A program made the position numbers and the translations under genes. A stretch of 64,000 bases of DNA from Nostoc sp. JL34 (GTDB lineage Bacteria > Cyanobacteriota > Cyanobacteriia > Cyanobacteriales > Nostocaceae): positions 1 to 64,000 of the forward strand of contig NZ_JABXKQ010000039.1 in the NCBI RefSeq assembly GCF_017114945.1, read 5' to 3'. This document shows positions 56,022 to 64,000 of the stretch, one piece after another. The first letter of the stretch is position 1. Every line of letters starts with the position of its first letter. The notes under the pieces are model-generated. The model had not been told where the DNA came from. It made no database searches and saw only the letters and a list, made by a program, of their open reading frames with translations.

Positions 56022-57876
56022 TGATGACGAAGACGACTATATTTTGACTCGTTATTGGTTTAATGAATTTCAGGTAGCAAACTGTGAGCTGGAATGGGTA
56101 AACAATTATGAAGCAGCAAGGAATGCGATCGCTCGCTACCAACATGACATTTATCTTGTAGACTACCGTTTGGGGCCACACAATGGACTGGAACTTTTGC
56201 GCGAAGCAATTGCCAACGGCTGTTGTTCTCCGATAATTTTGCTGACTGGTCAAGGCGACTGGGAAATAGATATCGAAGCGATGAAAGCTGGAGCCGCAGA
56301 TTATCTCGAAAAAAGTAAGTTGACTGCGCCTTTGTTAGAGCGTTCTATCCGCTATGCCATTGAGCGGAAACAAACAGAACAGAAAATCCGCGAACAAGCT
56401 GCCTTACTAGATGTTGCCACCGATGCAATTTTTGTCCGTGATTTAGACGATAAAATTTTATTTTGGAACAAAGCTGCCCAAAGTCTGTACGGTTGGAAAA
56501 AAGAAGAAGCTCTTAATAAGAAGACACGAGTTCTTTGGCATGAAAAACATCTGTCTCAAGTTCAAGAAGCACTCAGTATTCTGATGAAAAATGGCTCTTG
56601 GGAGGGCGAGTTACAGCAAAAAACAAAATCAGGTAAAGAAATTATTGTTGAAAGCCGTTGGACATTAGTGCATGAATTTGGTAATAAAGCACAATCTTTC
56701 CTCGTTGTTAACACGGATATTACACAAAAAAAACAATTAGAAGCGCAATTTCTCCGCGCCCAGCGATTGGAAAGTATTGGCACTTTAGCGAGTGGTATCG
56801 CCCACGACCTGAATAATGTTCTTGCCCCGATTCTGATGACAGCCCAACTGTTAGAAGCACAAGTTCATGATGAGCGTTCTCGGCGACTGTTACCAATATT
56901 AATTACAAACGCTAAACGTGGGGCAAATTTAGTCAAACAAGTATTATCTTTTACTCGCGGGCTTGAAGGCGATCGCACAATTTTACAATTAAAGCATTTA
57001 ATAATAGAAATTCAGCAAATTATCAAAGAAACTTTTCCCAAATCTATTGAGGTTTCTACTCAAATTCCCCAAAATCTTTGGACTGTATGCGGCGATGCGA
57101 CCCAACTGCATCAAGTACTGATGAATTTGTGTGTCAATGCTCGTGATGCTATGCCAAATGGTGGAACTTTGAAAATATTGGCGGAAAATCTCTTAATTGA
57201 TGAAAATTACGCCAAGATGCATATAGATGCTAAAGTTGGTCATCACATTGTTATTACTATTAGTGATGGGGGAATTGGTATTCCAACAGAAATTTTAGAT
57301 CGGATATTTGAGCCATTTTTTACTACCAAAGAACTTGGTAAAGGTACTGGTCTTGGTCTTTCTACAGTACTTGGCATTATTAAAAGCCACGGCGGTTTTA
57401 TCGACGTATACAGCGAACAAGGAAAAGGCAGCCAATTTAAGGTGTATTTGCCAGCACAAGATGCGAAAGAAACTATAGAAGAACAAGAACAGGGATTACC
57501 TTCAGGTCAAGGAGAATTAATTTTAGTTGTAGATGACGAAGCCGCAATTCGAGATGTGACAAAAACATCTCTAGAATGCCATAACTACAAAGCAATCACA
57601 GCTAGTGATGGCATTGAAGCAATAGCCTTATATGCAGAACATCGAGATGAAATCTCTCTTGTATTAACTGATATGGTCATGCCGTCTATGGATGGGATAA
57701 CTACTATCCGTACCCTGCGAAAAATTAACCCAGATGTCAAAATTATTGCTGTCAGTGGACTGAGTTCAGCTGATAAAGTTACTACAGCTTATAACATGGG
57801 TATCAAAGCCTTTTTATCTAAGCCTTATACAGCTAGCCAATTATTGCAAGCCATTAGCACAGTTAAGAAGAGTTAG
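55987..57876 (+). CDS. Hybrid sensor kinase: REC-PAS-HisKA-HATPase-REC
   Basis: 629 residues. First receiver ~5-125 (VLFIDDDEDDYILTRYWF; Asp in IYLVDYRLGPHNG), PAS ~130-250 (LLDVATDAIFVRDL), HisKA with LASGIAHDLNNVLAPIL (His 273), HATPase (DARDAMPNGG-like: VNARDAMPNGGTLKI; SDGGIGIP; GTGLGLSTVLGI) and second receiver ~510-628 (LVVDDEAAIRDVTKTSLE; Asp in LVLTDMVMPSMDG; KPYTASQLLQAI). Cytoplasmic. Overlaps the Rcp-like gene by 35 bp in another frame, so the three genes 51850-57876 look like one signalling unit. The HisKA box AHDLNN is a class common in hybrid kinases. Confidence 0.92.
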   Translation: MDKSPIKVLFIDDDEDDYILTRYWFNEFQVANCELEWVNNYEAARNAIARYQHDIYLVDYRLGPHNGLELLREAIANGCCSPIILLTGQGDWEIDIEAMKAGAADYLEKSKLTAPLLERSIRYAIERKQTEQKIREQAALLDVATDAIFVRDLDDKILFWNKAAQSLYGWKKEEALNKKTRVLWHEKHLSQVQEALSILMKNGSWEGELQQKTKSGKEIIVESRWTLVHEFGNKAQSFLVVNTDITQKKQLEAQFLRAQRLESIGTLASGIAHDLNNVLAPILMTAQLLEAQVHDERSRRLLPILITNAKRGANLVKQVLSFTRGLEGDRTILQLKHLIIEIQQIIKETFPKSIEVSTQIPQNLWTVCGDATQLHQVLMNLCVNARDAMPNGGTLKILAENLLIDENYAKMHIDAKVGHHIVITISDGGIGIPTEILDRIFEPFFTTKELGKGTGLGLSTVLGIIKSHGGFIDVYSEQGKGSQFKVYLPAQDAKETIEEQEQGLPSGQGELILVVDDEAAIRDVTKTSLECHNYKAITASDGIEAIALYAEHRDEISLVLTDMVMPSMDGITTIRTLRKINPDVKIIAVSGLSSADKVTTAYNMGIKAFLSKPYTASQLLQAISTVKKS

Positions 57877-58009
57877 GGATTGGGGAAGGTGGGGCCCCCT
57901 CTGGGGATAAGGGGTAATGGGGACTGGGAATTACTAATTTGTCAAACTTGAGAGTTATAATTTAGTAACTCATAACTCATAACGCCTAACTTTTAATATT
58001 TAATTCCCC

Positions 58010-58393
58010 ATGACGAAGGATGAAGTATTAGCGGCTAATGCAGCTTTTTATCGAGCTTTTGAAAGAAAAGATATTGAGACAATGAGTGCCGTATGGTCAC
58101 AAGGAACTGGTAGTTTTTGTATTCATCCTGGAAGTAATATACTGCGTGGTTGGAAGGAAATTCGCACATCTTGGGAGCAAATATTTAAAAACACCGCTTA
58201 TATTGAAATAAACACAGATATAATTGCTACAGATATAACTGATAATATCGCCTATATTGTCCTGAGAGAAAATGTGTTCCAAGTAGTAGGTGGAAGAAGG
58301 CTGGAGGCACAATCAACAGCTACAAATGTATTTCATTTCCTTGGTGGTAAGTGGTATTTAGTTCATCATCACGGCAGCCCAATTTTGCGGTAA
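58010..58393 (+). CDS. NTF2-like/SnoaL-type small protein
   Basis: 127 residues. An alpha helix (VLAANAAFYRAFERKDIETM), then SAVWSQGTGSFCIHPGSNIL and GWKEIRTSWEQIF, and a sheet with YIVLRENVFQVV, TNVFHFLGGKWYLVHHHGSP. This is the cone-shaped NTF2-like fold of SnoaL/DUF4440 relatives, which bind a small molecule or act as enzymes or multimer parts. No catalytic residue can be named. Single gene, 130 bp past the kinase gene; a repeat block starts right after its stop. Confidence 0.82.
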   Translation: MTKDEVLAANAAFYRAFERKDIETMSAVWSQGTGSFCIHPGSNILRGWKEIRTSWEQIFKNTAYIEINTDIIATDITDNIAYIVLRENVFQVVGGRRLEAQSTATNVFHFLGGKWYLVHHHGSPILR

Positions 58394-58417
58394 GGTATCT
58401 GGGGACTGGGGACTGGG

Positions 58418-58541
58418 GACTGGGGACTAGGGAAGAAGCAAGGGAGCAGGGAGCAGGGAGCAAGGGAGAAGAGTTTTCCCCTCCGCCCCCTGCACCCCGC
58501 CCCTCTGCCTCTTTTCAATGCCCAATGCCCAATGCCCAATG
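58418..58541. repeat. 124-bp direct repeat, left copy (downstream side of pyrR)
   Basis: Nearly identical to 59137-59260 at an offset of 719 bp; I see one base difference (58529 C versus 59248 T). Contains GGGAGCAGGGAGCAGGGAG and CCCCTCCGCCCCCTGCACC. The two copies bracket pyrR. Confidence 0.92.
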
Positions 58542-58556
58542 ACTAATGACTAATGA

Positions 58557-59093
58557 CTAATGACTAATCAATTCCACTGCATCTCGTCCATCGGAATTTT
58601 GTAAGTAAACTTTGATAATTTCTTCTTTCGCAGTAGGCAATTTTTTGCCAATAAAATCTGGGTGAATTGGTAATTCTCGATGACCTCTATCTACTAATAC
58701 AGCTAAACGAATCACCTCTGGTCTACCGTAATCATTGACTGCGTTCAAGGCAGCGCGAATTGTCCGTCCTTTGAAAATCACATCATCTACGAGTACAACG
58801 GTTTTTCCTGTAAGGTCAAAGGGAATTTCGCTTTTTGTTGGAGTCCGCAATCCAATTTTGTCGAGGTCATCTCGATAAAATGTAATGTCCAAAGCACCGA
58901 CTGACACAGCTACACCTTCCAGCGTCTCAATCTGACGTGCCAACAATTCGGCTAATAACGCACCCCTAGTATAAATACCTAGAAGAACCAGTTGAGACAA
59001 ATCACGCGTCCTTTCCACAATTTGAGAGGCAAGGCGAGTCAAGGTACGACGGATTTCTTCGGATGAGAGAATTTCAACGACTTTGGCAGACAT
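58557..59093 (-). CDS. pyrR: PyrR bifunctional pyrimidine regulator / uracil phosphoribosyltransferase
   Basis: 178 residues. It has the PRPP-binding motif [19 protein letters not shown] and an N-terminal region ([20 protein letters not shown]) with [17 protein letters not shown], as in PyrR. It can make UMP from uracil and PRPP. In Bacillus it controls pyr operons by attenuation; in cyanobacteria the regulatory part is less certain. No pyr genes are adjacent. It is bracketed by two 124-bp direct repeats, and its stop codon lies in a TGACTAA repeat run. The end of the protein (AVELISH) looks complete. Confidence 0.92.
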   Translation of the reverse strand: MSAKVVEILSSEEIRRTLTRLASQIVERTRDLSQLVLLGIYTRGALLAELLARQIETLEGVAVSVGALDITFYRDDLDKIGLRTPTKSEIPFDLTGKTVVLVDDVIFKGRTIRAALNAVNDYGRPEVIRLAVLVDRGHRELPIHPDFIGKKLPTAKEEIIKVYLQNSDGRDAVELISH

Positions 59094-59136
59094 AGCTATA
59101 GACTGATACCCCTAAAGAATTAGGGACTGGGATGGA

Positions 59137-59260
59137 GACTGGGGACTAGGGAAGAAGCAAGGGAGCAGGGAGCAGGGAGCAAGGGAGAAGAGTTTTCCCC
59201 TCCGCCCCCTGCACCCCGCCCCTCTGCCTCTTTTCAATGCCCAATGCTCAATGCCCAATG
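59137..59260. repeat. 124-bp direct repeat, right copy (upstream side of pyrR)
   Basis: Second copy of the repeat at 58418-58541. It occupies most of the gap between pyrR and the next minus-strand gene. Confidence 0.92.
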
Positions 59261-59274
59261 CCCTATATTTATCA

Positions 59275-60246
59275 TTACTTATTCGGAAGTATTAAAAATA
59301 TAGTGATCGCTATTCCTAACCATAGCAAACAACAATATCGAGTCAGCTGCAAAGCATTCTGAATAGAAGTTGTACTAATGGGATAAATAGGATCTCCTAG
59401 CAGTGGTTTGTACTTCGCTACCCCGCGATACCAATTTGTACCACCCATCTGCACACCCAAAAAGGCAGCGTAGGCGCACTCACTCCAGCCAGAATTGGGA
59501 CTAGGATCATGAATTGCATCTCGATGACAAGTTCGCCAAACATGCATCGGTTTACCCGATAACAACGCCAAAGTCACGACTGTTAAGCGACAAGGTAGCC
59601 AAGTCAAATAATCTTCTAGCCGCGCACAGAACCATCCTAAATAAGTATAGGGTGCTTCTCGGTAGCCCACCATTGAATCAAGGGTACTGCTGGCTTTATA
59701 TGCTAAAGCCAAAGGAGTTGGCCCCACAACTGGTATAAAGACACCAACAATTGCATAAAAAAGCGGAGCCATTACTCCATCGGTGGCATTTTCTGCAACG
59801 GTTTCTAAAACGGCTCGTGAAACTTCTGCTTGTGAGAGGTTTTGGGTATCTCGACCAACATAATTACTTAAAATCTTCCGAGCCTTGTCCAAATCTCCTA
59901 CTGTTAAAGGTTGTAAAACAGCCTCCGCTGCTGCTCGTAAACTTCTGCCAGCAAAACAACTAGCCAAAAGAATACTATCTATTGCAATACCCAACAACGG
60001 ATGAACCCATCTGGCACTTTGAATAATCAAAAAGCCAATAAACCCACTACCAATTATTAGGATAATGCCTAGTACAATTCCAGCTAGGCGTTGTGTTAGA
60101 GAATTTTGACACAATTGGAGAGAAAATTTGGTCAGACGAGAAATTACCCATCCCATAACTTGCACTGGATGAGGCCAATCCCAAGGATCGCCAATTAAAT
60201 AATCTAAAAGTGCAGCAATTATTAAAATATAGATATTATTAGTCAT
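59275..60246 (-). CDS. cbiB: Adenosylcobinamide-phosphate synthase CbiB
   Basis: 323 residues, membrane protein with several spans (LIIAALLDYLIGDPWDWPHP at the N-terminus, then LAGIVLGIILIIGSGFIGFL). The motifs LIGDPWDWPHPVQVMG, RDTQNLSQAEVSRAVLETV with ENATDGVMAP, and GWSECAYAAFLGVQMGG are typical of CbiB/CobD. It joins aminopropanol phosphate to adenosylcobyric acid, making the cobinamide phosphate in vitamin B12 assembly. No other cobalamin gene is in the window and no cobalamin riboswitch is evident in the short upstream gap. Start ATG 60246. Confidence 0.94.
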   Translation of the reverse strand: MTNNIYILIIAALLDYLIGDPWDWPHPVQVMGWVISRLTKFSLQLCQNSLTQRLAGIVLGIILIIGSGFIGFLIIQSARWVHPLLGIAIDSILLASCFAGRSLRAAAEAVLQPLTVGDLDKARKILSNYVGRDTQNLSQAEVSRAVLETVAENATDGVMAPLFYAIVGVFIPVVGPTPLALAYKASSTLDSMVGYREAPYTYLGWFCARLEDYLTWLPCRLTVVTLALLSGKPMHVWRTCHRDAIHDPSPNSGWSECAYAAFLGVQMGGTNWYRGVAKYKPLLGDPIYPISTTSIQNALQLTRYCCLLWLGIAITIFLILPNK

Positions 60247-60322
60247 AAGTCATAAGTCAAGGGTCAAGCAGGAGATGCTCTGCCTCCAGTCAAGGGTAAA
60301 TATTTGGACTATTGACTATTGA

Positions 60323-60763
60323 CTAAACCACAAAGCTAGCTTCTTCCCCAAGGGAAGCTTGCCAACTACGAGCATCGTAATAAAGGTCTGCCAGAGTAAT
60401 ATTGTACAAAGCTTCTTTGAGCTTTTGGTTGAGTCTCTGCCAGAGGCTAAATGTTACCCAATCTTCGGGTTGTGCAGGTGCTGGGGTGTGATGAGGTAAA
60501 TGGCTAGTCTCGCCAACTGCTTCTAAAATTTGTCCTATAGATATTTGTACAGGCTCTCTTGCCAATTGGTATCCGCCGATGCTACCACGAATTGATTTCA
60601 CTAACCCAGCACGACGCATTTCTATTAGTAATTTTTCGAGGTAAGGAGCTGGGATATCTTGGCGTTTAGCGATCGCTCTTACAGATACAGGGCCATATTT
60701 TGGCTGTAAACTCAAATCTAGCAACGCCTTTACACTATAGTGTCCTCTGGTAGTTAGTTTCAT
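60323..60763 (-). CDS. Rrf2 family transcription regulator
   Basis: 146 residues with the start I prefer (ATG at 60763; an in-frame start at 60823 adds 20 residues of low quality). The HTH is MKLTTRGHYSVKALLDLSLQ, PVSVRAIAKRQDIPAPYLEK and LLIEMRRAGLVKSIRGSIGG, with QLAREPVQISIGQIL after it, as in Rrf2/IscR proteins. The three Fe-S cysteines of IscR are absent, so an Fe-S-sensing role is unlikely. Some cyanobacterial Rrf2 proteins without cysteines are known as general repressors. Single gene. Confidence 0.87.
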   Translation of the reverse strand: MKLTTRGHYSVKALLDLSLQPKYGPVSVRAIAKRQDIPAPYLEKLLIEMRRAGLVKSIRGSIGGYQLAREPVQISIGQILEAVGETSHLPHHTPAPAQPEDWVTFSLWQRLNQKLKEALYNITLADLYYDARSWQASLGEEASFVV

Positions 60764-61152
60764 TTTGGCAAGCTTTATTGTTTGTCCTTTGTCATTTGTA
60801 AATAACCAATAACCAATGACCAATGACTAAGGATCAGTTTTGCTTATCATTCTGTGACTCAGTTATCATCCTCAACAACTAGACAACCTTTTGAGCGTTA
60901 GTTTAGAAAACTTAAAACAACTATAGTCTACCAGTAATTCACAAACTATATATATAGTTATCAGCATTGCCAGCATTCTCTAAAATAGATTGTCTTGGCA
61001 ATATTGGTAATGGCATAACAATTGTGCCTATGAGTGTAATATACTTGGCTAGGTTGAGATAAAAAACTAAAGGATTATGTTCCTATTAGCTCAACGTCAG
61101 CTAAAATAAAATCGATTCAAACACTTCAAACATTCATTTTCGACCTAAGTTG
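60764..61152. promoter_or_regulatory. Divergent regulator promoter region (rrf2/cyAbrB)
   Basis: About 390 bp between two divergent regulator genes. AT-rich with TATATATAG-like boxes near 60950. No RNA gene or clear operator can be named. Confidence 0.4.
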
Positions 61153-61566
61153 ATGCCTAAACAGAAAAAAATTGAACCCCTACTCGGTGAAGAACTGCTC
61201 AGAAAAGTCAAAGAGCTAGAGAACGAGAGCAAGGAAGATAAAGCCAAGAAGTGCGGCTACTATACCGTTACCAAAAATGGTATAGAGCGCGTCAATATGA
61301 TGAAGTTCTTAAATGCCCTAATTGACGCTGAAGGCATTCAGTTAGACAGTACACCCAGCGCTAATGGGCGTGGTGGACGTAGTGCTAGCTATAGAATTAG
61401 TGTGCAATCGAATGGTAACTTACTTATAGGTTCAGCTTATACAAAACAGATGAATCTTAAACCAGGAGATGAGTTTCTGATCACTTTAGGCAAAAAGCAC
61501 ATTCGTCTGAGACAAGTAGATCCAGAAGATCGGGAAGGTGATGAAGCTATAGAAGCCACGGCTTAA
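61153..61566 (+). CDS. cyAbrB transcription regulator
   Basis: 137 residues. The N-terminal part (KQKKIEPLLGEELLRKVKEL) is followed by CGYYTVTKNGIERVNMMKFL and the AbrB-type DNA-binding part at the C-terminus (SYRISVQSNGNLLIGSAY with LKPGDEFLITLGKKHIRL), the arrangement particular to cyanobacteria. cyAbrB proteins are global regulators of nitrogen, carbon and heterocyst-related genes. ATG at 61153; an ORF-extending TTG is one codon upstream. It is followed by TGACTAA-type repeats and the convergent ClC gene. Whether this is the cyAbrB1 or cyAbrB2 class I do not decide. Confidence 0.92.
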   Translation: MPKQKKIEPLLGEELLRKVKELENESKEDKAKKCGYYTVTKNGIERVNMMKFLNALIDAEGIQLDSTPSANGRGGRSASYRISVQSNGNLLIGSAYTKQMNLKPGDEFLITLGKKHIRLRQVDPEDREGDEAIEATA

Positions 61567-61593
61567 TAAATGGTCATTAGTCAATTCTCCTTT

Positions 61594-61722
61594 GTCATTA
61601 GTCAAGTGTCATTTGTCCTTTGGGAAAAACAATGACTATAAACAGTCATTAGTCAAGTGTCATTTGTCCTTTATGAAAAACAATGACTAATGACTGATGA
61701 CTAATGACTAATGACTAATGAC
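61594..61722. repeat. Duplicated 45-bp unit and TGACTAA heptamers
   Basis: Two 45-bp direct copies (61594-61638 and 61645-61689, offset 51, two mismatches) begin GTCATTAGTCAAGTGTCATT. They run into five or so TGACTAA heptamers to 61722. The stretch is the whole gap between convergent cyAbrB and the ClC gene. Confidence 0.88.
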
Positions 61723-63612
61723 TATATCTGTAGTGGGTAAGACTGGTAAATAGTGGCGAAGTGCCTTGCGCGTAACTGCTAAATTGCAGGTTAATGCAAT
61801 TTGCTCTTTTTCTAGTAAACCTAAAACGCGATCGGGTTTGTCTCGTGCTACTACTGGTAATTGATGCAAACCTCGAAGACTCATCCGGTCTAAAGCTTCA
61901 GATAAAAGTTCATCTTGCCATGCGTAGAGGATGTCAGTAGTACAAATGTCTATGAGGGTTTGACTGAATAAATTATCTGGAATTTCAGTTAGAGAATTTG
62001 GGTATGTTTGCCAAAGATCAAGGGCACGGTTAATATCTTCCAGAGAAAGTATACCAACTAATTGCTCTGCTTCATCAATTACTAAAGCACTACGGACGCG
62101 ATCGCGAGTCATTTCCACAGCTGCATCTAATACTCCCAGAGTTGCAGGTAACTTTTTTGGACAGGGGTACATAGCATCTTCTACCAAAATTTGCTGCACA
62201 ATTTCTGCTTGTTCATCTTTCAATTCCGAAAGACCAATTTGTTGTAGGTTAGAGTTAGAGTTAAAAGTTGGTTTAATCCTTTCCACTAGCCAAACACTCA
62301 AACCCACAGCTGCCATCAATGGTAAAACGATGCGATAGTCACGGGTTAATTCAAACAGCATTAAAATAGCCGTTAACGGCGCTCTGACACTAGCTGCCAA
62401 TACTGCTGCCATTCCTACCATTGCGTAAGCTGGGGGAGCCGCCATTTGATCGCAAATTGTCGGGAATGCCACAGCCAAAATCTTGGCGTAAGCCGATCCA
62501 AAAGAAGCACCTAAAAACATTGCTGGTGCAAACAAACCGCCGATAAAACCACTACCTGCACTAATTGCAGTCATCAGTAGCTTCACCACCAACAGCACCA
62601 CCAACAGGTAGAGTGGAAACTCCACATCCTGAAGCATTGCTTCTACAGTTTCATAACCGACACCCAGAATTTGTGGGAAGTGCAAAGCAACTGCACCAAT
62701 CATCACACCGCCAATAATTGGATGAATCGGTTCAGGAATTCGTCCCAACAAGGCAAAACCTGGAACCTTCCCAGCAAAGCAGGCTTTTGCTAAACGAATT
62801 GATTGAGTATAAGCCAAAGCAACTAGGCTGGCCCCTAAACCCAAGCCAAGATAAAGGGGTAATTCTAAGGGACTGCGAACTTGGTAAACAGGTAAATCAA
62901 AAGCAGGTTGTGTGCCCAAACCAATTTGGGCAATTAATGCTGCTACCACCGCTGCTAACAGTACTACACTGACAGCAGAAGTAGCAAAAGATGTAGCTCC
63001 CATCACCACCTCTAGAGCAAAAAATACTCCAGCGATGGGAGCATTAAATCCAGCAGCAAGTCCAGCCGCCGCACCAGCACCCAACAGCAACCGTTGTCGT
63101 TCTTGAGATACATTGAGGATCACAGACAACAACATCCCAAAATTAGCACCAATTTCTACACTCGGCCCCTCTGGCCCCAAAGAAGCACCGCTTCCCAAAG
63201 AAACAGATGCGGCCAGCATTTTTGTAACTGGTCGTAGTGGTCGCCTAATCTCTGTTCCTTGAGAGGCGGCGATCAGAGATGAAAGTCCAGGGCCAAAGTC
63301 TTGAGTGCGCCAGCGCATCAAGCCAACGATTAATCCGCCAAGGGTGGGAACGCAGGCTAAAGTCCAAGCCCCCCAGACGCCGATTTGACCCATTAAATTT
63401 TCCAGCATCAACTGGTGAATCAGCTGGATTAAATAGTGAAAGGTGACTACACCCATACCAGTACCACCGCCAATCAGCATGGCTAAAAATAGCACGACGG
63501 TTTCTGGGGATGGTTGAAAACGATTAATTAAGTGAGCTAAACGAGCGGAAGGTGTAGGAAAGGCAGGTTGTTCCGTTACCTTCCTCAGTTGAGTGGGAGG
63601 CAAGAGAGTCAT
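61708..63612 (-). CDS. ClC family chloride channel or transporter with CBS domains
   Basis: 634 residues. About 440 residues of membrane domain, with signature elements SGASLGPEGPSVEIG (containing the gating Glu), GFIGGLFAPAMFLGA and AYAMVGMAAVLAASVRAPLT. A pair of CBS domains follows (~470-615: VEDAMYPCPKKLPATLGVLD, then LSEALDRMSLRGLHQLPVVA). ClC proteins are either chloride channels or H+/Cl- exchangers; the second (proton) glutamate could decide which, and I cannot place it with certainty. CBS pairs usually bind adenine nucleotides. Start ATG at 63612. Confidence 0.93.
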   Translation of the reverse strand: MTLLPPTQLRKVTEQPAFPTPSARLAHLINRFQPSPETVVLFLAMLIGGGTGMGVVTFHYLIQLIHQLMLENLMGQIGVWGAWTLACVPTLGGLIVGLMRWRTQDFGPGLSSLIAASQGTEIRRPLRPVTKMLAASVSLGSGASLGPEGPSVEIGANFGMLLSVILNVSQERQRLLLGAGAAAGLAAGFNAPIAGVFFALEVVMGATSFATSAVSVVLLAAVVAALIAQIGLGTQPAFDLPVYQVRSPLELPLYLGLGLGASLVALAYTQSIRLAKACFAGKVPGFALLGRIPEPIHPIIGGVMIGAVALHFPQILGVGYETVEAMLQDVEFPLYLLVVLLVVKLLMTAISAGSGFIGGLFAPAMFLGASFGSAYAKILAVAFPTICDQMAAPPAYAMVGMAAVLAASVRAPLTAILMLFELTRDYRIVLPLMAAVGLSVWLVERIKPTFNSNSNLQQIGLSELKDEQAEIVQQILVEDAMYPCPKKLPATLGVLDAAVEMTRDRVRSALVIDEAEQLVGILSLEDINRALDLWQTYPNSLTEIPDNLFSQTLIDICTTDILYAWQDELLSEALDRMSLRGLHQLPVVARDKPDRVLGLLEKEQIALTCNLAVTRKALRHYLPVLPTTDIVISH

Positions 63613-64000
63613 TGAGGGCGGGGTAAATGTAAGAAAAAATTTAAATTTTTATCTGTTACTTCTCATTGTGAGCCATTATTTAGCAACCAGACAAGTAGAC
63701 TTTATTTGCTTGATTTACAAAGCTTTAGGCAAAAATGTCATTGTGCAAAATTTTTGTGGTGAGAATGGTTAAATGGGAGACAATTATTATTTGAGGGTCA
63801 GCGATGCCTAAGTTTGGCGTAGCTGTGGCTAGTGGGGTGCGAGTGAGCGCCAACGCTATTCTTTCTAGAGACAACAGAGTTTTTGTGAGCTGGGTGGACG
63901 CACCTGTAAACATTAACTAGAAGTCATCCTTGCCTAAATCTAGCTATACTCGTGTTGCGACCATCGAGCCATCCTTGGTAGTAATACAATGTATGTATGA
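63613..64000. other. Right-hand intergenic end of the window
   Basis: AT-rich. A plus-strand 38-residue open frame at 63804-63920 (MPKFGVAVASGVRVSA start) has no ribosome binding site and no domain; I record it only as a possibility. The region may continue into the next gene outside the window. Confidence 0.35.

Noticed and set aside
60247..60322. Cobalamin riboswitch upstream of cbiB
   Set aside because: The gap to the next gene is only ~75 bp, mostly repeat sequence, with no B12-box pattern.

Overview
The window looks like chromosomal DNA of a filamentous, heterocyst-forming type cyanobacterium (Nostoc/Anabaena group). The reasons are the very frequent GCGATCGC (HIP1) octamers, heptameric tandem repeats such as GGGGATT and TGACTAA in intergenic DNA, a phylloquinone (men) cluster, cyAbrB, many PAS/GAF hybrid histidine kinases, and proteins typical of cyanobacteria (DUF928, DUF4912, CHASE2 and vMAP-like ATPases). 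No database search could be run; all names come from motif and family recognition.

Region 1 (about 1-15.5 kb) is accessory DNA. Its right half is the core of a Tn7-like transposon. It has a fused TnsA-TnsB transposase, a TnsC ATPase and a TnsD-like targeting protein in one operon, and a divergent Xre regulator plus a second, shorter TniQ. The element appears to end (TGTGAC terminus, position 15526) about 30 bp past the 3' end of a tRNA-Val(UAC) gene, just beyond the hairpin terminator downstream of that tRNA. This arrangement matches the type I-B2 CRISPR-associated transposons (TnsAB fusion, separate TnsD and TniQ), but no Cascade genes are in the window. Only a two-repeat, one-spacer CRISPR remnant is visible (5939-6044). 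The left end was not found, so the cargo probably includes the genes to the left: a NACHT-LRR protein (bacterial NLR-like), a DUF3800 protein, a double-glycine-leader peptide, a lipoprotein, two small genes and a gene-poor stretch rich in palindromic repeats and a 33-bp minisatellite.

Region 2 (15.5-25.9 kb) returns to ordinary chromosome: tRNA-Val, a DUF2227 membrane protein, MazG, an ionotropic glutamate receptor-like channel, a hybrid histidine kinase, an M48 membrane protease, ProA and a GNAT acetyltransferase. Region 3 (26-31.6 kb) is the phylloquinone cluster: menF divergent from menA-menC-menE, with the DHNA-CoA thioesterase convergent. A nearly identical 96-bp repeat sits inside both menC and menE, open in two different reading frames.

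Region 4 (31.8-40.4 kb) holds a DUF928 protein, two STAND-type ATPases (one fused to CHASE2), an RTX-type calcium-binding protein and a GH18 chitinase-like enzyme. Region 5 (40.7-51.3 kb) has lpxD, a radical SAM protein, a flavoprotein/rubredoxin/small membrane protein group, a SRPBCC protein, clpB, a NAGPA-like lipoprotein and a DUF4912 protein. Region 6 (51.8-57.9 kb) is a three-gene phosphorelay cluster. Region 7 (58-64 kb) has an NTF2-like protein, pyrR bracketed by 124-bp direct repeats, cbiB, an Rrf2 regulator, cyAbrB and a ClC channel.
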